Positions 1-8,646 of a stretch of 64,000 bases of DNA are shown one piece after another. Position numbers and translations under genes: made by a program. The stretch's first letter is position 1. Every line of letters begins with the position of its first letter. The stretch is from Paenimyroides marinum. GTDB lineage: Bacteria; Bacteroidota; Bacteroidia; Flavobacteriales; Flavobacteriaceae. Where the stretch lies: positions 1 to 64,000 of the forward strand of contig NZ_FNXE01000011.1 in assembly GCF_900108395.1 (NCBI RefSeq), given 5' to 3'. The notes under the pieces are model-generated. The model was not told the origin of the DNA. It searched no databases and was given only the letters and a program-made list of their open reading frames with translations.

Positions 1-2
1 AT

Positions 3-227
3 AATGAAAACGCCATCAAAATACAGATTTACTGTGTATTAATCGTAAATCTTCTGCTGGCAGTCATCAAAAAAAGATTGAAACGAAAGTGGGCATTTTC
101 AAATTTGGTAAGTTTTTGCAAAATTCATTTATTCAATTACATCAACCTGATGAAATTTTTGGAAAACCCAGAGAAAGATTGGGTTATTGACAAAGATGAC
201 GGTGAGCAATTGTCTTTTAATTGGTAG
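3..227 (+). CDS. IS4-type transposase, C-terminal part (cut by left window edge)
   Basis: An open frame runs from the window edge to a TAG at 225-227 (74 residues seen). It begins NENAIKIQIYCVLIVNLLLA and continues with KKRLKRKWAFSNL, a pattern I know from the C-terminus of Bacteroidota IS4-family (DUF4372-type) DDE transposases, where a segment reading roughly SENAvkIQIw precedes a hydrophobic helix and an 'NPEKDW'-like stretch; NPEKDW is present here. The catalytic DDE residues would lie upstream and cannot be seen, so whether the element is intact is unknown. The element's right end should lie between 228 and about 340. Family call is from recalled motifs, not a search. Confidence 0.7.
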   Translation, partial: NENAIKIQIYCVLIVNLLLAVIKKRLKRKWAFSNLVSFCKIHLFNYINLMKFLENPEKDWVIDKDDGEQLSFNW

Positions 228-260
228 CTTGTTTTTGAAATTCGGCGAAAATGAAAAACT

Positions 261-350
261 AAACATCTAACAATCAGTCAAATGTAAGGAGGGGAATCTG
301 AGAATTAGTTTTTATCGGACGCTAATGATTTTTTTTTAAGAAACATCTAA
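261..350. repeat. 10-base direct repeat AAACATCTAA flanking the probable IS right end
   Basis: AAACATCTAA occurs at 261-270 and again, perfectly, at 341-350, both downstream of the transposase stop. The second copy lies directly in front of the permease promoter. It could be a relic of a nested insertion or chance. No matching terminal inverted repeat can be tested because the element's left end is outside the window. Confidence 0.35.
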
Positions 351-352
351 AC

Positions 353-360
353 TACTTTTG
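353..360 (+). promoter_or_regulatory. -7 promoter element TACTTTTG for the RarD-like permease
   Basis: Matches the Bacteroidota -7 consensus TAnnTTTG. It ends 15 bases before the ATG at 376 and overlaps an in-frame TTG at 358 that therefore cannot be the start codon. No clear TTTG -33 box is seen. Confidence 0.55.
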
Positions 361-375
361 CATTTTTATTTTTCA

Positions 376-1299
376 ATGCAAAATTTAAAATATTATCTGT
401 TTGCCTTTACGGCGTTTTTATTGTGGGGTTTTTTTAGTTTGGCGTTAAAGCCCATCGCTTACGTTGCGTCGTTTGATATTTTGTTTTTCAGAATTTTATG
501 TTCATTGGTCTTAATAGTCTGTTTTACACTGGTTTTTAGAAAGAAATCACTTGTAAACGATTTAAAATATTTTAAAAAACTATCTAAAAAAGAGCAGCAA
601 AAAGGACTGTCATTAACGGTTATTGGTGGAATTTTATTAGGGCTAAACTGGTTTTTGTTTATTTATGTGGTCAATCAGGTCAATGTACAATCGGCGTCTT
701 TTGCTTATTTAATTTGTCCCATTATAACGGCTTTTCTGGCGAGTATCTTATTGAAGGAAAAACTACAAAAATTACAATGGATCTCAATAATAATCAGCTT
801 TATAGGGTGCAGCATTTGCTTTTTAAACAATTCGAACAACTTATTTTTTGCTTTGATTGTTGCGTTGACTTACGCTTTGTATTTAATTTCACAACGGTCT
901 AATATCTATTTTGACAAATTAAATATTCTGGTTTTTCAAATAGTTATCATCTTTATTTTATCGCTGCCGTATTATTTCGTAAAAGGATTCAGCATACCGT
1001 CAAATCCATCTTTTTATGGATATATTTTCATCATTGCCACATTGTTTACTTTAATTCCGTTGTATTTAAATTTATATGCATTAAAAGGCGCACAGGCATC
1101 AACCGTTGGTATTATGCTGTACATAAATCCCATAATTGCGTTTATGTTGGCAATCTTTTATTATAAAGAGTATGTGAATACTTTACAATTTGCCGCATAT
1201 TTCTTAATTTTGCTTTCGGTCTTTATTTTTAACTACCGCGTATTAACCAATTTAACAAAAAAAAATTACAAGCTAAATGAGCCAAATATATTTAGATAA
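376..1299 (+). CDS. EamA/DMT-superfamily permease, RarD-like
   Basis: A 307-residue, ten-helix inner-membrane protein of the drug/metabolite transporter superfamily. The N-terminal run FTAFLLWGFFSLALKPI and the internal GILLGLNWFLFIYVVN match the RarD subgroup ('chloramphenicol-sensitive protein'), whose substrate is not established. Two five-helix halves are visible, with the second beginning near FFALIVALTYALYLISQ. I chose ATG 376 rather than the TTG at 358 because that TTG is part of the -7 box. Its last 23 bases overlap the cysteine desulfurase gene, so the two are probably co-transcribed and translationally coupled. Transport specificity is unknown. Confidence 0.85.
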   Translation: MQNLKYYLFAFTAFLLWGFFSLALKPIAYVASFDILFFRILCSLVLIVCFTLVFRKKSLVNDLKYFKKLSKKEQQKGLSLTVIGGILLGLNWFLFIYVVNQVNVQSASFAYLICPIITAFLASILLKEKLQKLQWISIIISFIGCSICFLNNSNNLFFALIVALTYALYLISQRSNIYFDKLNILVFQIVIIFILSLPYYFVKGFSIPSNPSFYGYIFIIATLFTLIPLYLNLYALKGAQASTVGIMLYINPIIAFMLAIFYYKEYVNTLQFAAYFLILLSVFIFNYRVLTNLTKKNYKLNEPNIFR

Positions 1300-2401
1300 T
1301 GCTGCAACAACATCGGTTCGGTCTGAGGTGGTTGAAGAAATGATTAAAATCTTGACAAACGATTTTGGTAATCCGTCATCAACCTATTCAATCGGACGAC
1401 ATACGAAAGCATTAATCGAATCTGCCCGAAAAAATATTGCAAAACAATTTAATGTTACGGCTAGCGAAATCATTTTTACGTCGTGCGGAACAGAAGGAAA
1501 CAACTGGATTATTCGTTCATCAGTTCGCGATTTGGGTGTAAAACGAATCATCACTACCCGTATGGAACACCATTGTACGCTGTATTCTATCAAAGAAATG
1601 GAAAAAGAATACGGTACAAAAATTGATTATTTGAACATTTTGCCAAACAGCGAAATTGATTACAATCAGTTAGAAGAATTACTGAAAGAGGAGCAGCCAA
1701 CTTTAATCAGTTTAATGCACGTAAACAATGAAGTGGGAACGGTATTGGATTTAAAACGTGTCGCCGCGTTGGCACAACAATACCATGCTTTGTTTCATTC
1801 AGATACCGTGCAATCTGTAGGAAAAATTGAAATTCCTTTAGATGAGATTCCTGTTGATTTTATTGTAGCTTCGGCACATAAATTCCATGGTCCCAAAGGA
1901 GCCGGTTTTGTATTTATCCGTAAGAAAAATGTTTTAAAACCATTGATTGTGGGTGGTGAACAAGAAAAAGGAATGCGCGCCGGAACCGAAGCACCACATC
2001 AGGTGGTTGGTATGGCAAAAGCATTGGAGCTATCTTATCAGGACTTAAACAAAGATCGTGAAAAAATTACCGAATTACGTGATTATTGCAAATCGAAATT
2101 GCAAGAAACTTTTGAAGGTATTCAATTTAACGGAAACGGATCTACATTTTACAACGTATTAAACGTACGTTTGCCTTTTTCACCGGAAAAAGCAGCAATG
2201 ATGCTGTTTCAGTTAGACATGAAAGGAATTGCCGTTTCACGCGGAAGTGCCTGTCAATCGGGTAGTCAAAAACCTTCACACGTTTTAGCAGAGTTTTTAG
2301 ATGAAAACGAAATTAAAAAACCAAGCTTGAGATTGTCATTTGGTCACGAAAACACTAAAGAAGAAATAGACTACTTAATAGATGTTTTGAAGGGGATATA
2401 A
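1277..2401 (+). CDS. Cysteine desulfurase (class V aminotransferase, NifS/IscS-like)
   Basis: A 374-residue PLP enzyme that removes sulfur from L-cysteine as a persulfide for Fe-S cluster or thio-cofactor synthesis. The N-terminus SQIYLDNAATT is the family signature. His99 (MEHHCTL) is the stacking histidine, Asp176 (HSDTVQS) contacts the cofactor, Lys202 in SAHKFHGPKG is the Schiff-base lysine, and Cys326 in SRGSACQSGS is the mobile-loop catalytic cysteine. All key residues are present. No iscU, iscA or suf genes flank it, so it looks like the stand-alone NifS/IscS form rather than part of a suf operon. The start lies inside the permease gene; the gene ends at a strong terminator. Confidence 0.92.
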   Translation: MSQIYLDNAATTSVRSEVVEEMIKILTNDFGNPSSTYSIGRHTKALIESARKNIAKQFNVTASEIIFTSCGTEGNNWIIRSSVRDLGVKRIITTRMEHHCTLYSIKEMEKEYGTKIDYLNILPNSEIDYNQLEELLKEEQPTLISLMHVNNEVGTVLDLKRVAALAQQYHALFHSDTVQSVGKIEIPLDEIPVDFIVASAHKFHGPKGAGFVFIRKKNVLKPLIVGGEQEKGMRAGTEAPHQVVGMAKALELSYQDLNKDREKITELRDYCKSKLQETFEGIQFNGNGSTFYNVLNVRLPFSPEKAAMMLFQLDMKGIAVSRGSACQSGSQKPSHVLAEFLDENEIKKPSLRLSFGHENTKEEIDYLIDVLKGI

Positions 2402-2406
2402 AAAAT

Positions 2407-2431
2407 AAGAGGCTCAAAAAGAGCCTCTTTT
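2407..2431. terminator. Bidirectional intrinsic terminator
   Basis: Perfect 9-bp stem AAGAGGCTC (2407-2415) / GAGCCTCTT (2421-2429), A5 loop, T run on one side and A run on the other. It sits between the convergent desulfurase and GNAT-like genes. Confidence 0.85.
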
Positions 2432-3584
2432 AATTTAATCGTTTATGTCGTTCCACTGGTTTTGATTCATCAAAATGGTAACGATACGTTCTAAGTTTTC
2501 TGCTTAAATCGGCTCCTAAACTTTTTGCTACGTTAATCATTTTTGGGTTAAAATCACCAATCCACTGCATTTCATAATTTTTGTAAGAAAGGGTGGTAAT
2601 AACTTTTTGTCCTTCGATGATCATAAAATTATCTACACCTTTTCCCTGCCATTCAGGTACCACTCCAAAGGCAATACCTATTGCACGTGGGCTTTTTTTG
2701 AATGTTTTATACCACAGAAATTTGAGTTTGTGTAAGAGCCCGAATTTTCCGTTTAAATGTTTAAAATACTGATTTAAATCGGGCAAGTTTAACCAAAAAG
2801 CAACCGGCTCATTTTTGTAATATACAAACCAAACGATTTTTGGGTCAATCACAGGTTTCATGCTTTTAAAAATCAGTCTTCCTTGCGAAAGAGGCATGTC
2901 TTTTCCACCACCGTGACTTGCCCAGGCTTTATTGTAAATTGTTACAAAATCCTGAATGTATTTGTCTAAGTTATTAAGTTGTAAATGTTCTGCTTTAAAA
3001 TCTTTGTCTTTGGCAATAGCATCGTGCCGATCGTGTAATTTTGGTTGTAATTTTTGTGTAATAGGCAATGAAAAACATTCTTGATTAAAGTATGTTTTAA
3101 ATCCGTAATTTTCGAATAACTCTATATAGTAAGGAAAATTGTAATTCATATTGTACAATGGTTCGTGAAAACCTTCTACCAGCAATCCCCACCATTGGTC
3201 TCGTTCACCAAAATTAATTGGACCGTCCATTGTTTCCATTTCGTGACTTTGCAACCATTCTTTTGCCTGATTAAACAAATAATTTGCCGCCGTTTGATCA
3301 TTGATGCAGTCAAAAAAGCCAATGCCACCAACTGCTGCTTTTCCTTCGTATTTTGGATTGACAAAAGCAGCAATTCTTCCAATTACCTGATCGTTTCCAT
3401 CAAATAAAATCCAGCGAATTGCTTTTCCGCCACGTTTAAAAACTTTATTTTTCTTTGGATCAAAAACTTTTTCGATATCCTGATTTAATGGATGAATCCA
3501 GTTTTGATCGTTTTCATACAACTTCGCAGGAAAATTCAAAAACTGTTTTCGGGTTTTATTATTCTTTACTTCTACTGTGTACAT
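2430..3584 (-). CDS. Uncharacterised GNAT-fold protein
   Basis: A 384-residue soluble protein. The N-terminal part (NFPAKLYENDQNWIHPLNQD, then RWILFDGNDQVIGRIAAFVN) and the C-terminal IGIAFGVVPEWQGKGVDNF recall GNAT acyltransferases; the last resembles the acyl-CoA-binding V/I-x-P-x-x-x-G-x-G turn. Long relatives are common in Bacteroidota, some carrying misleading names such as 'GTP cyclohydrolase', and I know of no demonstrated substrate. The start is set to ATG 3584: an in-frame TTG seven codons upstream lies inside the TACATTTG promoter box. No operon partner: it converges on the desulfurase gene and is 48 bases downstream of the RluA gene on the same strand. Confidence 0.75.
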   Translation of the reverse strand: MYTVEVKNNKTRKQFLNFPAKLYENDQNWIHPLNQDIEKVFDPKKNKVFKRGGKAIRWILFDGNDQVIGRIAAFVNPKYEGKAAVGGIGFFDCINDQTAANYLFNQAKEWLQSHEMETMDGPINFGERDQWWGLLVEGFHEPLYNMNYNFPYYIELFENYGFKTYFNQECFSLPITQKLQPKLHDRHDAIAKDKDFKAEHLQLNNLDKYIQDFVTIYNKAWASHGGGKDMPLSQGRLIFKSMKPVIDPKIVWFVYYKNEPVAFWLNLPDLNQYFKHLNGKFGLLHKLKFLWYKTFKKSPRAIGIAFGVVPEWQGKGVDNFMIIEGQKVITTLSYKNYEMQWIGDFNPKMINVAKSLGADLSRKLRTYRYHFDESKPVERHKRLN

Positions 3585-3602
3585 AACTGTAAATAAGAGT
3601 AA

Positions 3603-3610
3603 CAAATGTA
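3603..3610 (-). promoter_or_regulatory. -7 promoter element TACATTTG for the GNAT-like gene
   Basis: TAnnTTTG match on the minus strand, 18 bases before the ATG at 3584. It suggests this gene has its own promoter despite the short gap to the upstream RluA gene. Confidence 0.5.
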
Positions 3611-3632
3611 CAAAAACTTTGCGACGTTCTTT

Positions 3633-5327
3633 TTAAAAATCGGGTGCCGCTGAAAAAGATACCCATTCTTTTGAAACAGGATGATAGAATTCGAGCTGAT
3701 TGGCGTGTAAATGTAACCGATTGGCTTTTTTTCCATACAAATCATCGCCTTTAATGGCAGCGTTTAAACCTGATTTATGGGCAGAATGTACGCGTAATTG
3801 ATGCGTTCTGCCGGTAACGGGAAAATACTGTATGCGGGTAGAATCTTCACTTTTCGCCAAAACCTTAAATACTGTAATGGCTTTTTTTCCGTATTGTTCA
3901 CACACAACTTGTCTTGGACGATCATCTAAATCAACCCGTAAAGGTAGGTCAATAGTACCCGATTCTTGCGTTACAAATCCATCTAGTAAAGCAATATAGC
4001 TTTTTTTGACTTTGCGTTTAATGAACTGTTTTTGCAGGTTTTCATGAATTTCTTTATTTTTTGCCAATACCATTAAACCCGAAGTTGACATATCTAACCG
4101 ATGTACAATCAACGGACCGGTAGCGTGTGGATACCTGTTTTTTATGCGTTCATAAACCGAATCGCTGATGTGAATGCCCGGAACCGATAAAAATTCTGCA
4201 GGTTTGTTAATCACTACAATATACGGATCGTCATAAACAATTTCAAGTTCTTTATTTTCTGCCGGATTTTTTAAAAATGGATTTTCTTCTACTTGCAAAC
4301 CTTGTAGCATGTGCCCCAAAATAGGTTCGCATTTTCCCCAGCATGAAGGGTAAAATTGTCCGTGTTTCCGCACTTCTGATTTAGGAGATTGTCCCCACCA
4401 AAATTCTGCTAAAGCAATGGGTTTTAAATTATGTTTGTAGGCGTATTGAAACAATTTAGGAGCACAACACTCACCAGCACCTGCAGGAGGTTGGGAGTGA
4501 AGTGCATTTTTAAAGATTTCTAACAGCGATTTTTCTTCTTTTTTTGAATTTAAAAAGGTATAATTGGTAAATAACCAGTTTTGCAATGCATTTGATTTTG
4601 TTTTGCGTTCGTCTTTTAAAAGATCTATCTTTTGAGTAAAAACGGCGATTTTTTCATTTAATTCTGATTCTTTTGTAAGAAAATCATTGGTTAAAGTCCG
4701 AAGCAAATGTTTATCGTATAAGCTTTGTTTGATTAATTCAGCTTCTAACTGTTGCTGTTCTTCTCGTGAAAAACCATTTTTAAGTTTGTTGCGCTTATTC
4801 TGGCGTTGCAATTTATGCTGTTTCATTAACGCTTTAAAATCATCAATCGCTATTTTTGAAGTAGTTCTAATTTCCTCTAAATCTTTTTGAAACGCTGATA
4901 AATTAATATCATTTTCTAAAAGCTCAATTTGTCGGTTTATATCGTTTAATTCTTCCTCTTTTTTTAAAAAATATCCATCCTGAGTCAGCATATCAAATAC
5001 CGGAGGTACAAAAAAAGCAATGTTGTTGCTGTTTGCAAGTTTGCCTGAATAAGCTGCCAAAAAACCAATAGTACCTTTATTTTCAACTATTAAAACTCCA
5101 AACATCTTACCAATAGGCAATAATTCCGTGTGATTATTTAATCCAAAATTATGTGGAAGATTACTTGATTGATCTAAAAAAATCTGTACCTGCTTTGCAG
5201 CTATTTCACATAATGGATGCACATCATAATAAAAAGGAAAATTTAATTTTGAGGGCAAAGCTATGTGTGAAATATCTTCTTTAAAAGGTATGAAACACGG
5301 AATTTCTGTTGATGATAAAAAATTCAT
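3633..5327 (-). CDS. RluA-family pseudouridine synthase with long N-terminal region
   Basis: Converts specific uridines in structured RNA to pseudouridine. The C-terminal third (from about EIVYDDPYIVVINKPAEFLS) is a complete RluA catalytic domain with the motif HRLDMSTSG, whose Asp412 is the nucleophile, followed by the RTHQLRVH motif. In front lies an N-terminal half of about 350 residues with a lysine/glutamate-rich coiled coil (roughly 140-270), and a segment containing GAGECCAPKLFQYA. This two-part architecture is found in other Bacteroidota and some proteobacterial homologues. The frame stays open to an ATG at 5390, but the 21 extra residues look non-coding and relatives begin near FKEDISHI, so ATG 5327 is preferred. 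RNA target unknown. Confidence 0.85.
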   Translation of the reverse strand: MNFLSSTEIPCFIPFKEDISHIALPSKLNFPFYYDVHPLCEIAAKQVQIFLDQSSNLPHNFGLNNHTELLPIGKMFGVLIVENKGTIGFLAAYSGKLANSNNIAFFVPPVFDMLTQDGYFLKKEEELNDINRQIELLENDINLSAFQKDLEEIRTTSKIAIDDFKALMKQHKLQRQNKRNKLKNGFSREEQQQLEAELIKQSLYDKHLLRTLTNDFLTKESELNEKIAVFTQKIDLLKDERKTKSNALQNWLFTNYTFLNSKKEEKSLLEIFKNALHSQPPAGAGECCAPKLFQYAYKHNLKPIALAEFWWGQSPKSEVRKHGQFYPSCWGKCEPILGHMLQGLQVEENPFLKNPAENKELEIVYDDPYIVVINKPAEFLSVPGIHISDSVYERIKNRYPHATGPLIVHRLDMSTSGLMVLAKNKEIHENLQKQFIKRKVKKSYIALLDGFVTQESGTIDLPLRVDLDDRPRQVVCEQYGKKAITVFKVLAKSEDSTRIQYFPVTGRTHQLRVHSAHKSGLNAAIKGDDLYGKKANRLHLHANQLEFYHPVSKEWVSFSAAPDF

Positions 5328-5400
5328 TGATAATGGATTAAATGTCCGAATTGTACAACTATTTGCGTTTTTTTGAAATTGATTACCCACGAAATAGCAG

Positions 5401-5408
5401 TATATTTG
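5401..5408 (+). promoter_or_regulatory. -7 promoter element TATATTTG for the DUF983 gene
   Basis: TATATTTG with an upstream TTG (5379-5381) at 19-base spacing, close to the Bacteroidota TTTG-N19-21-TAnnTTTG consensus. It ends 17 bases before the ATG. Confidence 0.65.
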
Positions 5409-5425
5409 TGCAAAATTAAGAAGAA

Positions 5426-5785
5426 ATGTCTTACATTAACAGAGTTATAAAAGGTACTTGTCCAAAATGTGGGCAAACTAAGATTTTTAAAAGCAACGGA
5501 AATCCATTAATATTTAAATTGCCTGTAATGAATAATCGATGTTCAAAGTGTAATTATTCTTTTCACCGCGAAACCGGATTTTATTTTGGTGCAATGTATG
5601 TAAGTTATGCCTGGACTGTTGCTGAAATGGTTGCTGTAATTGTATTAGGTTTGATTTTTAACCGGTCTTTTATGGAAATGTTTATTGGTATTGTGATTGT
5701 TTTGTTTTTATTATCGACATTTAATTACAAAATATCACGTATTATGTGGTTGAATATGTTTTTTAACGAAGAAGACGAGGAATAA
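5426..5785 (+). CDS. DUF983 membrane protein with zinc ribbon
   Basis: A 119-residue protein. Two CxxC pairs (Cys12/Cys15 and Cys39/Cys42) form a likely zinc ribbon at the N-terminus, and two hydrophobic helices follow (about 55-80 and 86-105). The stretch FHRETGFYFGAMYVSY is the DUF983 signature. Function is unknown; in some alphaproteobacteria members lie near cytochrome oxidase genes, but nothing here supports that role. It has its own promoter and ends four bases before the convergent AraC gene. Confidence 0.85.
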   Translation: MSYINRVIKGTCPKCGQTKIFKSNGNPLIFKLPVMNNRCSKCNYSFHRETGFYFGAMYVSYAWTVAEMVAVIVLGLIFNRSFMEMFIGIVIVLFLLSTFNYKISRIMWLNMFFNEEDEE

Positions 5786-5789
5786 TATT

Positions 5790-6674
5790 TTATGTTTTGT
5801 TTTTGTATAGTTTTCTAAAATCAGATGCTTTAATCTGTACATTTTTTTTAAACAATCTTGAAAAATAGGTGTAATCGGTATATCCAAGTTTTAAAGCAAT
5901 CTCTGTTAAGGTTAAATCGGTGTAAAGTAACTGCCGTTTTGCTTCTAAAATAATTCGGTCTGTAATTATTTCGGTGGTTGTTTTATTGGTTATTGATTTA
6001 ACTATTCTATTTAAGTGTTTTTGGGTAATATTCAATAAATCAGCATATTCACTTGCTGATTTTATTTTTTTAAAATGTTTGTCAACTAGCTTTTCAAACT
6101 TTGAAAAAACAGCTTGATAATGTCGAAAATTAGAGGTTTTTATTTCGGTGTTTTTCTCTAAATAACGATTTAAACAGATGTAAACTTGCGTGATAAATGA
6201 TAGTATAAGCTGTCTCTTTTTCCATTCATCAGCTGTATATTCTTTTAAAATATGTTTAAAGAAATTTTCAATAACCAACGATTGTTCTTTATTTAAATAA
6301 ATACACTTATCAGAATAATTCGATTGAAAAAATGGAAAATCTTTGATAGAATTAGAAACATAAGTCATTTCATAAAAATCTTCTGTATGAAAAAAAAGAC
6401 AGCCATCTGCATCATCAGAAAGTTCCCAAGAGTGTGTTTGACCGGGATATAAAAAAAACACCGAACCCGGTTTTACATCGTATTTCTGAAAATCAATCTC
6501 ATGAATTCCAGAACCTTGTGTAAATAAAAATACCGCATAAAAATTATGCTTGTGTGCTTTTTCTATTCTGGAATGGTGTTGTAATAAATGGTTGCCAATG
6601 CTATTGGCGTAAAACGAATGGTCGAATTCTTTATTTTCAAAATCATTAATTTTCAGAAGTTCAATTTCGCTCAT
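5790..6674 (-). CDS. AraC-family transcriptional regulator
   Basis: A 294-residue regulator. The N-terminal cupin-like sensing domain contains HKHNFYAVFLFTQGSG and DVKPGSVFFLYPGQTHSWEL, the metal- or ligand-site strands of the AraC_binding fold. The C-terminal 100 residues hold two helix-turn-helix motifs, ending with the family signature LTEIALKLGYTDYTYFSRLFKK. Ligand and targets are not known. It is divergent from the ABC exporter across 136 bases, so regulation of that exporter is possible but unproven. Confidence 0.9.
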   Translation of the reverse strand: MSEIELLKINDFENKEFDHSFYANSIGNHLLQHHSRIEKAHKHNFYAVFLFTQGSGIHEIDFQKYDVKPGSVFFLYPGQTHSWELSDDADGCLFFHTEDFYEMTYVSNSIKDFPFFQSNYSDKCIYLNKEQSLVIENFFKHILKEYTADEWKKRQLILSFITQVYICLNRYLEKNTEIKTSNFRHYQAVFSKFEKLVDKHFKKIKSASEYADLLNITQKHLNRIVKSITNKTTTEIITDRIILEAKRQLLYTDLTLTEIALKLGYTDYTYFSRLFKKNVQIKASDFRKLYKNKT

Positions 6675-6708
6675 TTGTTAAATATTTTTCTAATTAATTA
6701 AAAATCAA

Positions 6709-6716
6709 TATATTTG
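6709..6716 (+). promoter_or_regulatory. -7 promoter element TATATTTG upstream of the ABC exporter
   Basis: TAnnTTTG match in the divergent gap. Transcription from it would pass through the terminator-like hairpin at 6763-6794 before reaching the exporter ATG. Confidence 0.45.
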
Positions 6717-6762
6717 ATTCGTTACAAAATCAAAACTTTTGTATTTCATATTTATTTTTAAG

Positions 6763-6794
6763 GATTGTCAAGGTTTTCTTGACAATCTTTTTTT
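6763..6794 (+). terminator. Terminator-like hairpin in the exporter leader
   Basis: Perfect 10-bp stem GATTGTCAAG (6763-6772) / CTTGACAATC (6778-6787) with loop GTTTT and a T7 tract. It lies 17 bases before the start codon of the gene downstream, not behind any plus-strand gene, so it may be an attenuator or end a small RNA started at the 6709 promoter. Confidence 0.7.
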
Positions 6795-6810
6795 ATTTTT
6801 AAAGTAAAAA

Positions 6811-8592
6811 ATGCAAATCGATACTTTGTTTAAAAATTTACGACCGTATGTTAAGCCCTATCGAAAATTAGTTTTTGGCACATTACTGCTAACCTTTATA
6901 GGATCGTTAACAGCACAGATAAATGCATGGATTTTGCGTTACACGGTTGATGAACTTACGCTGTTAATTCCGCAAGAACACGCTTTACAACTTGGCTTAA
7001 AATTACTTCTTTTTATTTCATTAATCTTAATTGGTAAAGAAATTTTAAATGCTTTCATTACTTTTGGTCAAAAATATTACGGTGAAAAGCTGCGTATTTA
7101 TGTTTCTAAAGATCTGGCACAGGCAATAATAGATAAAATTTTAACCTACCGGTTGTCTTTTTTTACGTCAAACGATAATGAATCGGGACGGTTGCAAACA
7201 CGAATTGACCGGGGAATTGAAAGCTTAACCCGCTTGGTGCAAAATTTTTTCATTGATATATTACCGCTGTTTGCCAATGCCATTGTTGCTTTGTTTTTTA
7301 TGTTTCAGGCGAATTTCTACGTAGGTTTGGTCGGTTTATCTATTGTACCCATTTATTTTATCGTCACCAGAAAACAAGCACAAAAAATAAGTGGCTGGCG
7401 AAGAAACTTGCGTGGTTTCCGCGAATCAAAATCTCAGGGAATCATTAGTATCATTGATTCTATAACGGTAATAAAATCGTTTAACAGGGAAAATATCGAA
7501 TCAAAAAAACAGTTGCAGTTACAAAATGAGTTGACAAACAACCAGCTGCAAACACGCAAAACAAGTTTCTTTTTTGATGGATTAAAATCGTTTATTGAAC
7601 AGTTTGGCGTAGTAATCATTATTATTTTAACGGCTTATTTTGTGTTAAACGGCATTATGTCTATTGGTTCCATTATGTTTCATATTTTGTTGTTTAACAA
7701 TGTTTCAGCACCCATTCGACAACTGCACAGGATATATGACGAAATGAATGATGCCATGATTTATTCTGAAAGTTATTTTGAAATTTTAGATGCTGATCAG
7801 GAAAAAGAAACTTCAGGCACTATAAAGAATATTCCGTTAAAAGGCAATTTTAAACTGAACAACGTCTCGTTTGCATATCCTAACGGAACCAAGGCTTTGT
7901 TTGACATTAACATGGAAATCAAAGCCAATAAAATTACAGCTTTAGTGGGGCTTTCCGGTGCAGGGAAGAGTACCATTATCAATCTTTTGGATAAGTTTTA
8001 TAAACCTTCTTCGGGAGAGATTTTGTTAGACGGAATTCCGTTAGAGGATTATGACACCCATTTTTTACGGGAGAATATCGGACTGGTGCTTCAAAAAAAT
8101 CATATTTTCAACGGATCTATTGCTGATAATATTCGGTATGGAAAAGTCAATGCCACCGATGAAGAAGTCATTGAGGCAGCTAAAAAGGCTTATATTCACG
8201 AACAAATCATCAAATTACCCCACCAGTACGAAACCAAAGCAACAGCTTTGTCGGGCGGTCAGCAACAACGAATTGCCATTGCCAGAATGTTTCTTAAAAA
8301 TCCGCCAATTATCTTTTTAGATGAACCCACGGCGAGTTTAGATGCCATTGCTACCGAACAGATTAAAAACAGTCTTGATGCCATTAAGAAAAACCGCACG
8401 GTGGTAATTATTTCGCACAGTATTTCGCAAATTATCGATGCTGATGTGATTTATGCCATGAAAGAAGGTAAAATTGCCGAAGCAGGCATTCACGAAGAAA
8501 TTTATAAACAAAACGGAGTATATAAAGAAATCTTTGATGCCAGTGCACGCAGTTTAAATATTGAAAAAATTGCAAAAACGTATGATAATTAG
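6811..8592 (+). CDS. ABC exporter, fused permease and ATPase (MsbA/multidrug type)
   Basis: A 593-residue half-transporter expected to act as a homodimer in the inner membrane. Six transmembrane helices span about 20-290. The nucleotide-binding domain (about 330-575) has Walker A GLSGAGKST from residue 380, Q-loop VLQKNH, signature LSGGQQQR from residue 480, Walker B IIFLDEPTASLD near 500-510 and the switch histidine in ISHSISQ. All motifs are intact. Substrate cannot be inferred; lipid, peptide and drug exporters share this layout. No accessory membrane-fusion gene is adjacent. Its leader carries a terminator-like hairpin, and an AraC regulator is divergent. Confidence 0.92.
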   Translation: MQIDTLFKNLRPYVKPYRKLVFGTLLLTFIGSLTAQINAWILRYTVDELTLLIPQEHALQLGLKLLLFISLILIGKEILNAFITFGQKYYGEKLRIYVSKDLAQAIIDKILTYRLSFFTSNDNESGRLQTRIDRGIESLTRLVQNFFIDILPLFANAIVALFFMFQANFYVGLVGLSIVPIYFIVTRKQAQKISGWRRNLRGFRESKSQGIISIIDSITVIKSFNRENIESKKQLQLQNELTNNQLQTRKTSFFFDGLKSFIEQFGVVIIIILTAYFVLNGIMSIGSIMFHILLFNNVSAPIRQLHRIYDEMNDAMIYSESYFEILDADQEKETSGTIKNIPLKGNFKLNNVSFAYPNGTKALFDINMEIKANKITALVGLSGAGKSTIINLLDKFYKPSSGEILLDGIPLEDYDTHFLRENIGLVLQKNHIFNGSIADNIRYGKVNATDEEVIEAAKKAYIHEQIIKLPHQYETKATALSGGQQQRIAIARMFLKNPPIIFLDEPTASLDAIATEQIKNSLDAIKKNRTVVIISHSISQIIDADVIYAMKEGKIAEAGIHEEIYKQNGVYKEIFDASARSLNIEKIAKTYDN

Positions 8593-8646
8593 GTGATTGT
8601 TAAAAGTTGTTGATTTTTTTACTATTTTTAGATAAAAATTGTTGTT

